Shown: one piece after another, positions 12,524 to 26,199 of the stretch | How positions within the stretch are numbered: position 1 is the stretch's first letter | Layout: every line of letters starts with the position of its first letter | From: Solen grandis | Taxonomy: Eukaryota > Mollusca > Bivalvia > Adapedonta > Solenidae | Assembly: GCA_021229015.1 (NCBI GenBank) | Contig: CM037783.1 | Location: forward strand, 9,619,324-9,683,323 | Length of the DNA stretch: 64,000 bases | Direction of reading: 5' to 3' | Notes under the pieces: generated by a model | The model's input: only the letters and a program-made list of their open reading frames with translations | What the model was told of the DNA's origin: nothing | Database searches by the model: none | Made by a program: the position numbers and the translations under genes

Positions 12524-15500
12524 TTCTTTTTTTCTTCCTCTTATATTTGTGTTAATTTCGAGGTGTTGCCATTGACTCAGAACAATGAAAATTTTATGGC
12601 GTATATTTCAAACCATGATCTTTCGGATGCAATGAATTTCATATTCATATGACGTCATATGACGTCAGATTTGACGTCGGGTGAAAAAGTTTGTACGCGG
12701 TCTACAGCCATTATTTCTGGACCGATTTTCATCAAAATTGCACAGAATGTGTATGTTAGGCTCTAGTTGTGCATCCCGGTGTCCGTTTTTCCAAATTCGA
12801 AAAGGCAAATGTTTTATGACGAATCCAAGATTCGAACTAATGACGTCAAATTTCAAATGCGTATAAAATCGCTTCCAGAAGAGCTAGAAAGCTGATATTT
12901 AGACTGAATATAAGTCTGTAGGTCTTCTTTATATTCTGAAAAAAATTTAAAAATTAACGGTTTTTAAGCCCTGTAGGCTTTATTTTTTGTATGATTTGAT
13001 TGAAATTTTGTCTGAAGATGCAGTATTAGATTCTATGGAGCCATGTCACTTCCGTTTCCGGAAAATCCCAAAGGTCAAGGTCATATATCAATTATTGGCT
13101 TTTTCTTCGGCCTTAAATATCTCGAAAACGGTAAATATTCTATCGAGACACTATGCGTATAATTTGTAGTGCTTGGAAAGATCTATCAGAAGATATTTAG
13201 TTTTTGATGATCGGGGTTGAATCGGTTGAGTTATGGCGGAAAAATGAAAATTTGGTAACCCCCAGTGTGTTTAACAGTTTATATCTCGAAAACCTTTGAT
13301 TTTTGAAAATATGATGATGAATATCATTTGTAGAGCAATGTTTGACCGTTCTTTTGATGCTTAAAGTTTAATGATTGGCCAAAGAATGATGGAGGAATGG
13401 GAAAAAAACGAAATTCGTGCATATAGCTTTGGTGATTTTTTCATTCTTCAGGAGGTTTAAAAGCTTGTATCTCAAAAAGTATTAAAAATATTCCTAAACA
13501 TAAAGCGTGTTAAATGTAGAGAATTTTCAGACGATTATTTTGGTACCTTAAGTTTTGAAATTGATCAAAGTATAAGGAAGTTACATCCAAAATAAGAAAT
13601 TTCAGCGATTCTGCCGTGTTGTCAAAGTTTTACGGCTAATATCTTAAAACTCTTCGAAATAAGGGCTCACATTAAGCGAGTGAGATGTAGAGAATTTTAA
13701 GACGATTACTTTGGTACTCAGAGTTTTAAAATTGATTTAAGTATAAGGAAGTAACATCAAAAATAGGAATTTAAACCCTATTGTAGAATATTCGAAAAAT
13801 ATCCTACTTTCGCTTTCACCTTAATTGAAGCATTTTCGGAAAATATAAGTTCACAGATATGTATTAGTCATATAAATTGCAAAATAAACTTTTTACTAAT
13901 ATCATATTGATATTACTAGCTAAACAAGTGATGACAATAATTTAATGGTGTTTCAATTCTATTCTTTATCAATATAGTATACCCTAGTACATTACAGTAC
14001 AGTACACAGAGCTACCAAAGATGTAAACAAAATGGTCGCCCTCGTGTAAAAGGGGGTTTGCAGATTAAAACTTTTAAAAATACTATGTTCTACCAATAAT
14101 CAAACGGATTTACTTGGCATAAACCTTAATTATAACTTGTAAAAGTGAATCAAGCTGGAAATGACATCTAAATCACACTGAAAATCTAAATACAGACATT
14201 ACACATATGGATTACTGTAGCCTACATCAGTACATGGCATATTTACATCGAGACAGATTGCAAATGTGACACGGAGGTGAAGAGAATATTCCTGGCGTAA
14301 TGCATTAATTTGGCTAGTTTGCTGGCAGACAAGTCAGTCAACTGTCAAAATTTATGTGATTTGTCAGAGACGCTGCAAATAGCAGATACAAATTGATCCA
14401 ACCCAAAGACAAATACAAAGGTAAGAAAAATTAGTAATGCTTGGGCATTACATTATTGTGTTTTTCAAAACCTGAATTCATTTTTTCTTATATATTCTTA
14501 TATGGTAAAATTCTTTTTTAAATTTGTTTATTTTTGTTTATCAAAAAATAGGACAAGAATGCTGAACAGATGTAGAAAAGATGGTATGTGTAGGCAATTT
14601 GAAATAATGTTTAACCCAAAACAGCATTGGTCTTTCTTTTTTACATCTTGTAGGTTTTGATTTTGAACATAATTATTCTGTTGTAATGCGACAACCATCA
14701 AATTACAGGTCATCTTTACTTAACAAATGTCCTATTATACTGCTAGTTCATTGGTGTTAAAATTTACATGAACTAAGTTTACTCCAAAATATAACGAAAC
14801 AGTCAAATCTCTATTGAAATACAGCTCCGTTAAGATTATATAATAGCAAAGGATTTCAATCATGTACTTGGAGAATATATACACACGCGTGTGTATTTCA
14901 GTGCATGTAAACATAGGTCCCAGTAGGGATTATGATATGTTGGCAAATAAAAGCATGTTGCACATCAACAGGCTAGTCGCAAGCGCATGGGGAAAACCCA
15001 TTATGAAACCATTATGAAGTTGAACTGAGTAAATGGTTAAGACAAATCATTAACCATGATAATTTGAGTTTCAATGTATGAAATATTCATGCGTCCGAGG
15101 AGACGCACATAATTTTAATTTTTAAAGTGTGTGTCCTCGAGAGAGATCTGATTTACATGTAACTTAGTGTTTTATATATTTACGCTGCACACATGTACTT
15201 GAATTACTGATTTTCATTATGGCAAAAATATGTACGCTTAATATTGCAAAAGAAATTAAAAAAAAACAATTAGCTGTAAAAAAACAAAAGGAAAAAAAAA
15301 AAGACTGGGACTCAAACCTTCAATTTATATATTGTCGGCTATTGCTGGAATTTCCAGCCAGTTATGGTTCGAAATATCTAAGCATGAATTGGGAATTTGC
15401 CTTCTGCATAATTATTATCTGTTTTCATTACAGTTTATTAAATACAATATCTCCAGCATCTATTTTCAATACATTTTTTATTTAGTTTTAATCGCAATCG

Positions 15501-18500
15501 TTCTGAGTCTGAAATAAACATGAAAATTGTCACCATAAAGTGTTAAGAGAGAAAATAAATTTTGGACTTTTTTCTCTGTGTATAGTAAAAAAGAGGGAAA
15601 TCTATAAATAAAAAATTTCTTAATATAGCCCCAAACTGTTGTCAAATCCAAAATGTGCACTTCCTTAGAACAGTTTTGCAAGCAACCCTGTTCTAAAAAC
15701 CTTAAGATTTTATATTAATTAATATGATACTAGGTTTTTATTGATTTATTTTTGTTTTGAAATGAAAACCCCTGTATACCAGCACAAATGGAAGAGAATC
15801 ACCCTGTTGGTGGGTTGGTTGGTCAGTCGGTTGGTTGATCAGTCGGTCATGCGGTATTTAAGCAAAATCTTGTCCGGTACTTTCAGCCATTTCACCTAAT
15901 ACTTGGCATAGATATTTATCAGAACAGGGCTACAGAGAAGGTTTGAGGTCAATTGGGTATTTACTCATCAATTTTTCAAGGAATTGGGTTTTCACAATTT
16001 TAATTGAGTAATGAAAATATGGTTACTCCATCAAATTTAAGTCAATTGCTTTTTTTTCATCAACTTAATTTTGGAATTGAAATAACAGTACATGTTCTTA
16101 CTGGTATATATGCCTGCTGTTCTTGTATGCAACAATGTCAGTTTAACAATTATCATATGCAGGATTTATCATTAGCTCCTCAGCAATTAAATAAAACAAA
16201 AACATTCAATCATATTTGATCTTCCTGATCCAAAGATTTAGCACTTTTAAATATTGAATTAAAACAAATTATTTACTGGTTAACATGGAATTGGATGCTA
16301 TCAACTCTATCTCAACTTCCAGATCGTCAATTATTGTGACACAAATGCCTGATGTTTGGCTTGCAGTGCTAGGTATCTACTCAGTGTTGTTTTTAAACGT
16401 TTACCCATTTCTTCCTGCCTTATGTAACCATATTTGAAGCAAACAAATAGAAAAGAGCAAACAAATAGAAAAGCGTCAGATGAACAAATAAGACAGACTG
16501 GATTTATGTTTTACTTGAATGGAACCCAAAGTAGGAAATTACCGGAAATCGTTTGAAGACTATTTTGTGGATTCGCAAGTAACCAGTCAAACATATTCGA
16601 GTATTTGTAAACATCACTCGGTTTCAAAATGTTGCATGCCAGTACGCTTTAATATTTTGGATATTTGAGTAATCTAATTTTAATTGCTTTTTGATACGCT
16701 AGAATTTTAAAAGAATTGGGATTTTATCTATTTTATTTGTGTAATTACGCAAATACGCAGCTTATCTTGACCCCTGACAGAAGAACTAAATGTGCAAGAT
16801 GCAAATTTCACTTCATTCCCACAAGGATTACGATGTTATTGCCCCTGAATCAACTTGAAATGTCTTGTCCAGTGAATTCCTCTTTCAATTTCAGTCTGAT
16901 TCATCTAATACTTTGCAAAAAATGTTCTTCATTAGCAGTAGATGCACAAGACGCAAAATTCACTTCGTTCCCACGAGGATTACGGAGTTATTGCCCCTGA
17001 TTTGACTTTAAATATCTTGTGATGCGAACTACATTTCTTAACCAACTCGGTTCAAATGTTGTGTGTGAATTGATAATCAGGTGGATAGGTGCATGTCATA
17101 AATTTCACTTGAGTTGTTTCAATTATTGCCCTGGTTTCATTTTTGCATTATCTCCCTTTGGTTAATTTTGTTTTTCTTGTCCGGAACATTGCTCAAATAT
17201 TATACAATGTATTGACTTGAAATTTAAAATGTAACCAGAATCTGATGGCAACTAGGAAAACTGCAGTGTCCAAGTACTGTAACTCTACCTGGTTCCATTT
17301 TAAGCTCACCTGAGCACAATGGGCTCAAAGGTGAGCTTTTGTGATGGCCCTTCGTCCGTCGTGCGTCGTCAACAATTTGGCTTGTTAACAATCTAGAGGC
17401 CATATTTTTAGGCCAATCTTCATGAAACTTGGTCAGAATGTTTGTCTCAATAAAATCTTGGACAAGTTCGAAAGTGGGTCATGAGGGGTCACTCAGGAAA
17501 CTTGGTCAGAATGTTTCTCTCCATAAAATCTTGGACAAGTTCGAAATGGGTCATGGGGGTCAAAAAGAAGGTCACAGGTCAAATCTTAGAAAAACCTTGT
17601 TTACACTCTAGAGGCCACATATTTAGCCCAATCCTCAGGAAACTTGGTCAGAATTTTCTCTCCATAAAATCTTGGACAAGTTCGAAATTGGGTCATGTGG
17701 GGTCAAAAAGTAGGTCACGAGGTCAAGTCTTATAAAAACCTTGTTAACACTCTAGAGGCCACATTTTTTGCCCAATCTTCATGAAACTTGGTCAGAATTT
17801 TTCTCTCCATAAAATCTTGGACAAATTCGAAATTTGGGCCATGTGGGGTCAAAAAGTAGGTCACGAGGTCAATCTTAAAAAACCTTGTTAACACTCTAGA
17901 GGCCAATTTTTGGCCCAATCTTCATGAAACTTGGTCAGAATGTTTGTTTCCATAAAATCTTTGACAAGTTCGAATTTGGGTCATGTGGGGTCAAAAAGTA
18001 GGTCATGAGGTCAAATCTTAGAAAAACCTTGTTAACACTCTAGAGGCCACATTTTCCTAATCTTCATGAAACTTAGTCAGAATGTCTGTTTCCATAAAAT
18101 CTTGGACAAATTCAAAAGTGGGTCATGTGGGGTCAAAAAGTAGGTCAATATGAAAAATCCAACATATGTTGCTCATTTATAATCAGGTGAGCGATTCAGA
18201 GCCATCATGGCCCTCTTGTTTAATTATCTCCCTTTGTTAAATAGCTTTTTTTTTCTTGTCTCAACATTAACTTGAATATTATACATGGTATTTACTTGAA
18301 ACATAAAATGTAAACAGATGGCGACTAAGAGAAGTGCAATGTCTAAGAACTGTGACTACACTTTTATACTGCTGTGCCAAATAACCATAACTGATTCTCT
18401 ATCCACTTTAAAAAATGACTTTATTTACTTATTGATTGCTATCATATATAATCTACTATGTATACAAGTGCTTATCTATGCTCTGCCTGGAGTCTGGCTT

Positions 18501-19341
18501 CTCCTGTATCAAAGCATTTTGTGGAGGTATTAATCATCCACAGTGCAGACATAGGTGCCGATATCAGTGTTATATTGGCCCGATAACTTCTGCCAACTGG
18601 GTATATTCTGTAGTTAAAGACAACTAGCATATCATATGACATCATAGACGCTAGATTTGACGTCAGTTAAAACGTTTGTACGCGCTCTGTAGAATTTATT
18701 TTTGAATGGAAGGTATAAGTTAGGATTTTGTTGTGCATCCTTACTTTCGTTTCCAAAATATTGAAAGGACCGAGGTTCTGTGGTGAAACCAAGTTTTAAA
18801 AAAATGTGACCTCGAAATTAAATTTAGTACAATCTGACTAAAGTACACGATCTTCCTACAGTCTTATGTAGCGTTTATATAGGAGATGACTTTAATCAGA
18901 ATGAGTACTCCATATGAGATAAAAAGCTGAAATTCACACATATTGTAATTTTAAAGGTTTTCTTCAGATTTTCATAGGCCGGACGTCATTTGACATCATG
19001 GGGTTATTATTTGTTTTCATTTCTGGTGCAAGAAAATTCAGTGTGATCCCAATGGTCCAGAACTACAAAAAATTTAGGGCATATATATTAAATATGCTGA
19101 ATTTTCATATGCAATTATATTCACAACCATATGACTTCAGAATAGACGTTGGATCAAAAAGTTTGTAAGCGATCTGAAACATTATAAATTGATGAATTTT
19201 TTGAAAATTTTCAAAGAATGTATAGGTTACACTCTAGATACCTAATATTTTCTGCGTATTCCGTATTAATAATTTTCAGTTTGATTGAGTTTTAAGCGGT
19301 TTGCAGAAAGTCCTATCGTTTGCCGTGCAAACGAAATCTAG
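12524..19341 (+). mobile_element. Large non-autonomous Helentron-like element, copy B
   Basis: It is collinear with copy A, with an offset of 11,177 bp before A's private insertion and about 9,930 bp after it. It starts directly after the CTAG of the preceding terminus and ends with the same variant hairpin (CGTTTGC-CGT-GCAAACG) and CTAG at 19,338-19,341. Unlike A and C it has lost the CRE doublet that A carries at about 1780-1796. It also lacks ~17 bp that A and C keep near A's 2412. No long ORF is present. Confidence 0.75.
17301..18221 (+). mobile_element. CTCACCTGAGC-bounded element with ~145-bp tandem core (copy B version)
   Basis: This is the copy B counterpart of 7371-8226, with the same boundaries but a rearranged number of internal units. 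One unit is shortened near 17,490 and another near 18,055. The tandem core has therefore expanded or contracted since A and B separated. Confidence 0.75.
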
Positions 19342-20260
19342 TTCTTCTTCTTATTATTCTTTTTTTCTTCCTCTTATATTTGTGTTAATTTCGAGGTGTT
19401 GCCATTGACTCAAAACAATGAAAATTTTATGGCATATATTTAAAACCATGAGCTTTCGGATGCAATGAATTTTATATTCATACGACGTCATATAACGTCA
19501 GATTTGACGTCAGGTGAAAAAGTTTGTACGCGGTCTACAGCCATTATTTCTTGACCGATTTTCATCAAATTTTCACAGAATGTGTATGTTAGGCTCTAGT
19601 TGTGCATCCCGTTGTCCGTTTTTCAAAATTCGAAAAGTCCATGGTTCTATAGCGAATCCAAGATTCGAACCAAGGTCGTAAATTTTTAAATGCTTATAAA
19701 ATCTGTCCTATTTAAGATAGAAAGTTGATATTTAGTCAGTATATAGGTCTCTAGAAGTTTTAAACATTTTGTGAAAATAAATGTCATATGACGTCACGTG
19801 ACGTCATTATATGATAATGTATTTCTAATATTAACAAGAATATTTCTATTTCAAAGGGCAATGAAAATTTAATGACAAATGATTCAGACGCTGAAATTTC
19901 GATTTCAATGATTTTCAGAAGCCTATGACGTCATATGACGTCACATTTGAAATTGACTCCGAAAGTTTGTACACGGTCCAGAGCCATTATTAATGGGCCG
20001 ATTTTTATCAAATTTTCACAGAATGTGTATATTACGTTCTTATTGTGTATACCCGTGTCCGTTTTTCAAAATTCGAAAAGTCCAAGCATCTATGGCGGAT
20101 CCAAGATTCGAACCAAGGACGTCAATTTTTAAATGCTTATAAAAACTGTCCTATTTGAGATAGAAAGTTGAAATTTTGTCAGTTAGTAGGTCTCTGGGTG
20201 TCTAACAATTATGTGAAAATAAACGTCATATGACGTCACGTGACGTCATTTTATTATTAT
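19342..20260 (+). mobile_element. Truncated HINE-like unit: 5' module plus Type II CRE units
   Basis: It begins immediately after the copy B terminus with TTC/TTA-rich sequence and the GTGTTAATTTCGAGGTG module. It contains two Type II units with doublets at about 19,788, 19,925 and 20,228. It stops at TTA-rich sequence and TTCTTCCTAACTTAACGCTTA, where the next 5' hairpin begins. It has no 3' hairpin of its own, so it was interrupted or truncated. Confidence 0.65.
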
Positions 20261-20294
20261 TATTATTCTTTTCTTCTTCCTAACTTAACGCTTA

Positions 20295-20450
20295 TTAGGA
20301 CTTTCTGCCTACAGGCAGAAAGTCATATTGGGTTTGTACTGTTTTTTTATTAGGACTTTCTGCCTAAAGCAGAAAGTCCTATTGGGTTTGTACTGTTTAT
20401 TAGGACTTTCTGCCTACAGGCAGAAAGTCATATTGGGTTTGTACTGTTTT
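20295..20450 (+). repeat. Three 5' hairpin modules in a row
   Basis: TTAGGACTTTCTGCC...GCAGAAAGTC hairpins start near 20,296, 20,350 and 20,400. Each is followed by TTGGGTTTGTACTG and then the next hairpin. The first and third have loop ACAG and end AGTCATA, and the second has loop TAAA and ends AGTCCTA, so they are separate insertions or template switches, not one simple duplication. Confidence 0.8.
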
Positions 20451-20479
20451 TTTATTATTCTTCTTCTTCTTCTTATTAT

Positions 20480-21838
20480 TCTTTTTTTCTTCCTCTTATA
20501 TTTGTGTTAATTTCGAGGTGTTGCCATTGACTCAGAACAATGAAAATTTTATGGCATATATTTCAAACCATGAGCTTTCGGATGCAATGAATTTTATATT
20601 CATATGACGTCATATAACGTCAGATTTGACGTCAGGTGAAAAAGATTGTACGCGGTCTACAGCCATTATTTCTGGACCGATTTTTATCAAAATTTCACAG
20701 AATGTGTATGTTAGGCTCTAGTTGTGCATCCAGGTGTCCGTTTTTCCAAATTCGAAAAGTCCATGGTTCTATAGCGAATCCAAGATTCGAACCAAGGTCG
20801 TAAATTTTTAAATGCTTATAAAATCTGTCCTATTTAAGATAGAAAGTTGATATTTCGTCAGTTTATAGGTCTCTAGAAGTTTTAAACATTTTGTGAAAAT
20901 AAATGTCATATGACGTCACGTGACGTCATTATATGATAATGTATTTCTAATATTAACAAGAATATTTCTATATGTTGAAATTGTCGAAGGGCAATGAAAA
21001 TTTAATGCCGCATGCATCAAACGCTGAAATTTTGATTTCTATGATTTTCATATGCCTATGACGTCATATGACGTCACACTTGAAATATGCAACAAAAGTT
21101 TGTACGCGGTCTACAGCCATTGTTTATGAACCGATTTTCATCCAATTTTCACAGAATGTGTATATTAAGTTCTAGTTGTGCATCTCGGTGTCCGATTTTC
21201 AAAATTCGAAAAGTCCATGGTTCTATAGCGAATTCAAGATTCGAACCAAGGTCGTAAATTTTTAAATGCTTATAAAATCGGATTTATTTGAGATAGAAAA
21301 GTGATATTTGGTCAGTATATAGGTCTCTGGGAGTCTTAAACATTTTGTGAAAATAAACGTCACATGACGTCACGTGACGTCATTATATGATAATGTATTT
21401 CTAATATTAATAAGAGTATTTCTATATGTTGAAATTGTCAAAGGGCAATGAAAATTTAATGACAACTGATTCAGACGCAGTAATTTTGATTTCAATGATT
21501 TTTAGAAGCCTATGACGTCATATGACGTCACATTTGAAATTGACTACGAAAGTTTGTACACGGTCCAGAGCCATTATTAATGGGCCGATTTTTATCAAAT
21601 TTTCACAGAATGTGTATATTTTGTTCTTATTGTGTATACCGGTGTTCGTTTTTCAAAATTCGAAAAGTCCAAGCATCTATGGCGGATCAAAGATTCGAAC
21701 CAAGGACGTCAATTTTTAAATGCTTATAAAAACTGTCCTATTTGAGATAGAAAGTTGGAATTTTGTCAGTTAGTAGGTCTCTGGATGTCTAACAATTATG
21801 TGAAAATAAACGTCATATGACGTCACGTGACGTCATTT
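20480..21838 (+). repeat. 5' module and Type II CRE-doublet units
   Basis: After TTC/TTA-rich sequence and the GTGTTAATTTCGAGGTG module, three Type II units carry doublets at about 20,605, 20,909, 21,058, 21,362, 21,511 and 21,815. TGACGTCA-TA-TGACGTCA and TGACGTCA-CG-TGACGTCA alternate strictly here. The TA form opens the core of each unit and the CG form closes it. Confidence 0.85.
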
Positions 21839-23826
21839 TTTTATTATTATTATTCTTTTCTTCTTCCTAACTAAACGCTTATTTTAATATATTGCAATAG
21901 TCCTAGGACCATGAAATTTTTATGGGTTATAAGTCACGTGAGGAAATTATGATTTCAATGATTGTCAGCAGCCTATGACGTCATATGACGTCACAGCTAA
22001 AAATAGTGAAAAATGGTGTTTGCGCTCTACAGCCGTCATTTATAGTCGGATTTTCTTCAAATTTTCAGAGATGGTACATCTTGAAAATAAGGTGTGCATA
22101 TCCTGTCAGCTTACCGAAATTCCGAAAGACCGAAGTTCTGTGGCTGAAATAAGATTCGAACATAGGACCGAAAATTTCATTTTAGGATTAAAGAGCTTCA
22201 GGATAAGATAGAAAGTTGAAACTTACACAGTTTGCAGTTCTTCAGAATTTCTACATATATTTTGATTCCTGACGTCATATGACGTCATGTGACGTCATAA
22301 GCATACTTCTTAATTTTTATTTTAGGGCAATGATTTTGACATGATGCCAGTTGTTCAGAATAATGAAAATTTCAGAGTTATGACAGTAAAGTATGCGCTT
22401 TTGAACAAAAGCATCTTCAGCACCCTATGTCGTCATATGACATCAGAGCTAAAAATAGTGTAAAATGGTGTTCACGCTCTACAGCCGCGATTTATGGTCG
22501 GATTTTCCTTAAATTTTCACAGATGGTACATCTTGAAACTAAGGTGTGCATATCCTGTCAGCTGACCGAATTTCCGAAAGACCGAAGTTCTGTGGCTGAA
22601 ATAAGATTCGAACATAGGACCGAAAATTTCATTTTAGGATTAAAGAGCTTCAGGATGAGATAGAAAGTTGAAACTTACACAGTTTGCAGTTCTGCAGAAT
22701 TTCTCAATTTATTTTGAGTTGTGACGTCAAATGTCGTCATGTGACGTCAAAAGCATACTTCTTAATTTTCATTTTAGGGCAATGATTTCGACATGATGCC
22801 AGTTGTTCAGAATAATGAAAATTTTAGAGTTATGACAGTAAAGTATGCGCTTTTGAACAAAAGCATCTTCAGCACCCTATGACGTCATGTGACGTCAGAG
22901 CTAAAAATATTGAAAAATGGTGTTCGCGCTCTACAGCGGCCATTTATGGTCGGATTTTCTTCTAATTTTCACAGATGGTACACCTTGAAACTAAGGTGTA
23001 CATATCCTGCCAGTTTACCGAAATTCCGCAAAACCGAAGTTCTGTGGCTGGAGTAATATTCGAACATAGGACCAAAAATTTTATTTTAGGATTGAAGAGC
23101 TTCAGGATGAGATAGAAAGCTGAAACTTACACAGTTTGCAGTTCTGCAGCATTTCTACAAATATTTTGAATCGTGACGTCAGAGGACGTCATAAGCATGC
23201 CACTTATTTTTAATTTGGGGCAATGATTTCGACATGATGCCAGTTGTTCAGAATAATGAAAATTTCAGAGTTATTGCAGTAACGTATGCGCTTTTGAGCA
23301 ACAGCATTTTCAGCACCCTATGACGTCACTTGACGTCAGAGCTAAAAATAGTGAAAAATTGTGTTCGCGCTCTACAGCCGCCATTTATGATGAGATTTTC
23401 TTCAAATTTTTACAGATGGTACATCTTGAAACTAAGGTGTGAATATTTTGTCAGCTAACCTTAATTCCGAAAAACCGAAGTATTGTGGCTGAAATAAGAT
23501 TCGAACATAGGACCAAAAATTTCATTTTAGGGTTAAAGAACTTCGGGATGAGATAGAAAGTTGAAACTTACACAGTTTGCAGTTCGGCATAATTTCTACA
23601 TATATTTTGAGTCGTGACGTCATAAGCATGCTACTACTACTGCTATTTATTTATTTTTTTCTTCGTAACTTAACGCTTATTTTTCGCGGAATATAATGTC
23701 AATTGTTCAGCATGAACATGAAATACTACCAGAGGTGAGTCTTTACGTGAAACTTCTATCTCCTGCTTTTTGCATTAACACAGGTTGCAGAAAGTCCTAT
23801 CATTCGTTTTGACGAATGACATCTAG
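21839..23826 (+). mobile_element. HINE-like element with Type I CRE units and complete 3' end
   Basis: TTA-rich sequence and TTCTTCCTAACTAAACGCTTA lead into about four Type I units (doublets near 21,975, 22,268, 22,720, 22,881, 23,321). The first two start exactly 452 bp apart. The shared tail runs from 23,641. The terminus is GCAGAAAGTCCTAT (from 23,787), hairpin CATTCGT-TTTG-ACGAATG and CTAG at 23,823-23,826. A triple TGACGTCA occurs at 22,268-22,298. Confidence 0.8.
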
Positions 23827-26199
23827 TTATTATTATTATTCTTTTTTTCTTCCTAACTAAACGCTTATTTTTCTATGTTGCAATACTCCTAGGACGATGA
23901 AATTTTTATGACTTATTAGTCACGTGAGGAAATTTTGATTTCTATGATTTTCATATGCCTATGACGTCATATGACGTCACATTTGAAATATGCTACAAAA
24001 GCTTGTACGCAGTCTACAGCCATTGTTTGTGAACCGATTTTCATCAAATTTTCACAGAATGTGTATATTAAGTTCTAGTTGTGCATGCCGGTGTCCGTTT
24101 TTCAAAATTCGAAAAGTCCATGGTTCTATAGCGAATCCAAGATTCGAACCAAGGTCGTAAATTTTTAAATGCTTATAAATTCTGTCCTATTTAAGATAGA
24201 AAGTTGATATTTTATCAGTATATAGGTCTTAGAAGTTTTAAACATTTTGTGAAAATAAATGTCATATGACGTCACGTGACGTTAAAAAATATTTTATATG
24301 TTGAAATTGTCGAAGGGCAATGAAAATTTAATGACACATGCTTCAAACGCTGTAATTTTGATTTCTATGATTTTCATATCTCTATGACGTCATATGACGT
24401 CACACGTGAAATAAGCTACAAAAGTTTGTACGCGGTCCAGAGCCATTATTTATGAACCGATTTTCATCAAATTTTCAAATGCTTATAAAATCAGTCCTTT
24501 TTGAGATAGAAAGTTGATATTTGGTCAGTATGTAGGTCTCTCGGAGTCTGAAAAATATTTTGAAAATTTGCATCATATGACGTCACGTGACGTCATTATA
24601 TGAAAATATATTACTAACATTAACAAGATTATTTCTATATGTTGAAATGGTCGAAGAGCAATAAAAATTTAATGACATATGTTTCACACGATATAATTTC
24701 TATTTCAATATTTTTTATAAGCATATGACGTCATATGACGTCACACTTTACATATTCTACAAAAGTTTGTACGCGGTCTACAGCCATTACATATAAACCC
24801 ATATGAGATAGAATATTGATATTTGAACATTGTGTAGGATTATGGATGACTGAACGATTTTGTGAAAATGAACGTCATGTGACGTCAGATGACGTCAATA
24901 CATGAAAATCTATTTCTAATATTTACAAGAAAATTTCTATATGTTAAAATGGTCCATGGGAATGGAAATTATATGACATTTTGCTTCAAATGTTGATATT
25001 TTTAATTCTACAGTTTTCATATGCCTATGACGTCATATGACGTTACACTTGCCAGATGCTACAAAAGTTTGTACGCGGTCTACAGCCATTGTTTATGAAC
25101 CGATTTTCATAAAAATTTCACAGAAAGTGTATATTAGGTTATAGTTGAGCATCCCGGTGTCCGTTCTTCCAAATTCAAAAATGCAAAGGTTTTATGGCGG
25201 ATCCAATATTCGAACCATTGGCGTCAAATTTTAAATACGTATAAAATCGTTTCCAGATGAGTTAGAAATCTAATATTTGGAAAGTAAATAAGTCTCCAAG
25301 AGTGCTTTACATTCTCTGAAGATGAACGTCATTTGACGTCATATGACGTCATAAGGTCAAAAATTATTTCTGATATATACGCGTAAATTTAATATGTTGT
25401 TAACTTCCCAGGACCATGAATCTTATGGTATATACTTTAGAAATGCTTTAAAATGCAATGTAATTCATATTAATTTGACGTTATATCACATCAGATTTGA
25501 CGTCAGGACAAAAAGGTTTTACGCGGTGTACAGCCATTATTTTTGGACCGATTTTCAGCAAATTTCAAAGAATGTATATGTAACGCTCTAGTTGTGTATC
25601 CCGGGTCCTGTTTTACAAATTCGAAAAGACGAAAAGGCAATGGTTGTATGGCGAATCCAAGTTTCGAAACATTGACGTCAAATTTCAAAAACATATAAAA
25701 TCGCTTCGAGATGATTTAGAAAGTTGATATTTGGACTGAATATTAGTCTTTAAGACTTATTTATATTCTGTGAAGATTAATTTAAAAAGCGTTAATTTCT
25801 TAAGGAAAAAATTTTATTTATTAATATTTCATATATATTTTCTTATGCCTATGATGTCATGTGACATCAAACTTGACGTTATCTACACACTCTTGTACGC
25901 GGTCTACAGCCATCATTACAGGATGGAATTCGAATTGTAAGCGTTTTAAATAAATTTGATTTGTAACATAGATTATAAAAATAGTCCAAGTTAAATAAAT
26001 CGATATAAAAAAATGATTTTCAGTTACTTTTGCAATTTCCTCCAAGTTAAACGGTTTATTTTTCAAAGTTCATTTAAGTTATGGCCATACAAAAGCAAGT
26101 TAAAGGATGCAATTTCATATCCTCTTACTGTTTTTGCTTTTAAGTATTTGACAAATGTAGCAGAAAGTCCTATCATTCGTATCAACGAATGAAATCTAG
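23827..26199 (+). mobile_element. HINE-like element with Type II CRE units and complete 3' end
   Basis: It starts after the CTAG at 23,826 with a TTATTATTATTATT run. Type II units carry doublets near 23,961, 24,384, 24,575, 24,726, 24,878 and 25,334. The 3' ~900 bp (25,300-26,199) is a close paralogue of 11,500-12,523. It ends with GCAGAAAGTCCTAT, hairpin CATTCGT-ATCA-ACGAATG and CTAG at 26,196-26,199. Confidence 0.8.

Noticed and set aside
1264..19341. RepHel (Helitron) transposase inside the large copies
   Set aside because: No ORF over about 120 codons and no HUH or Walker A motif seen on either strand.
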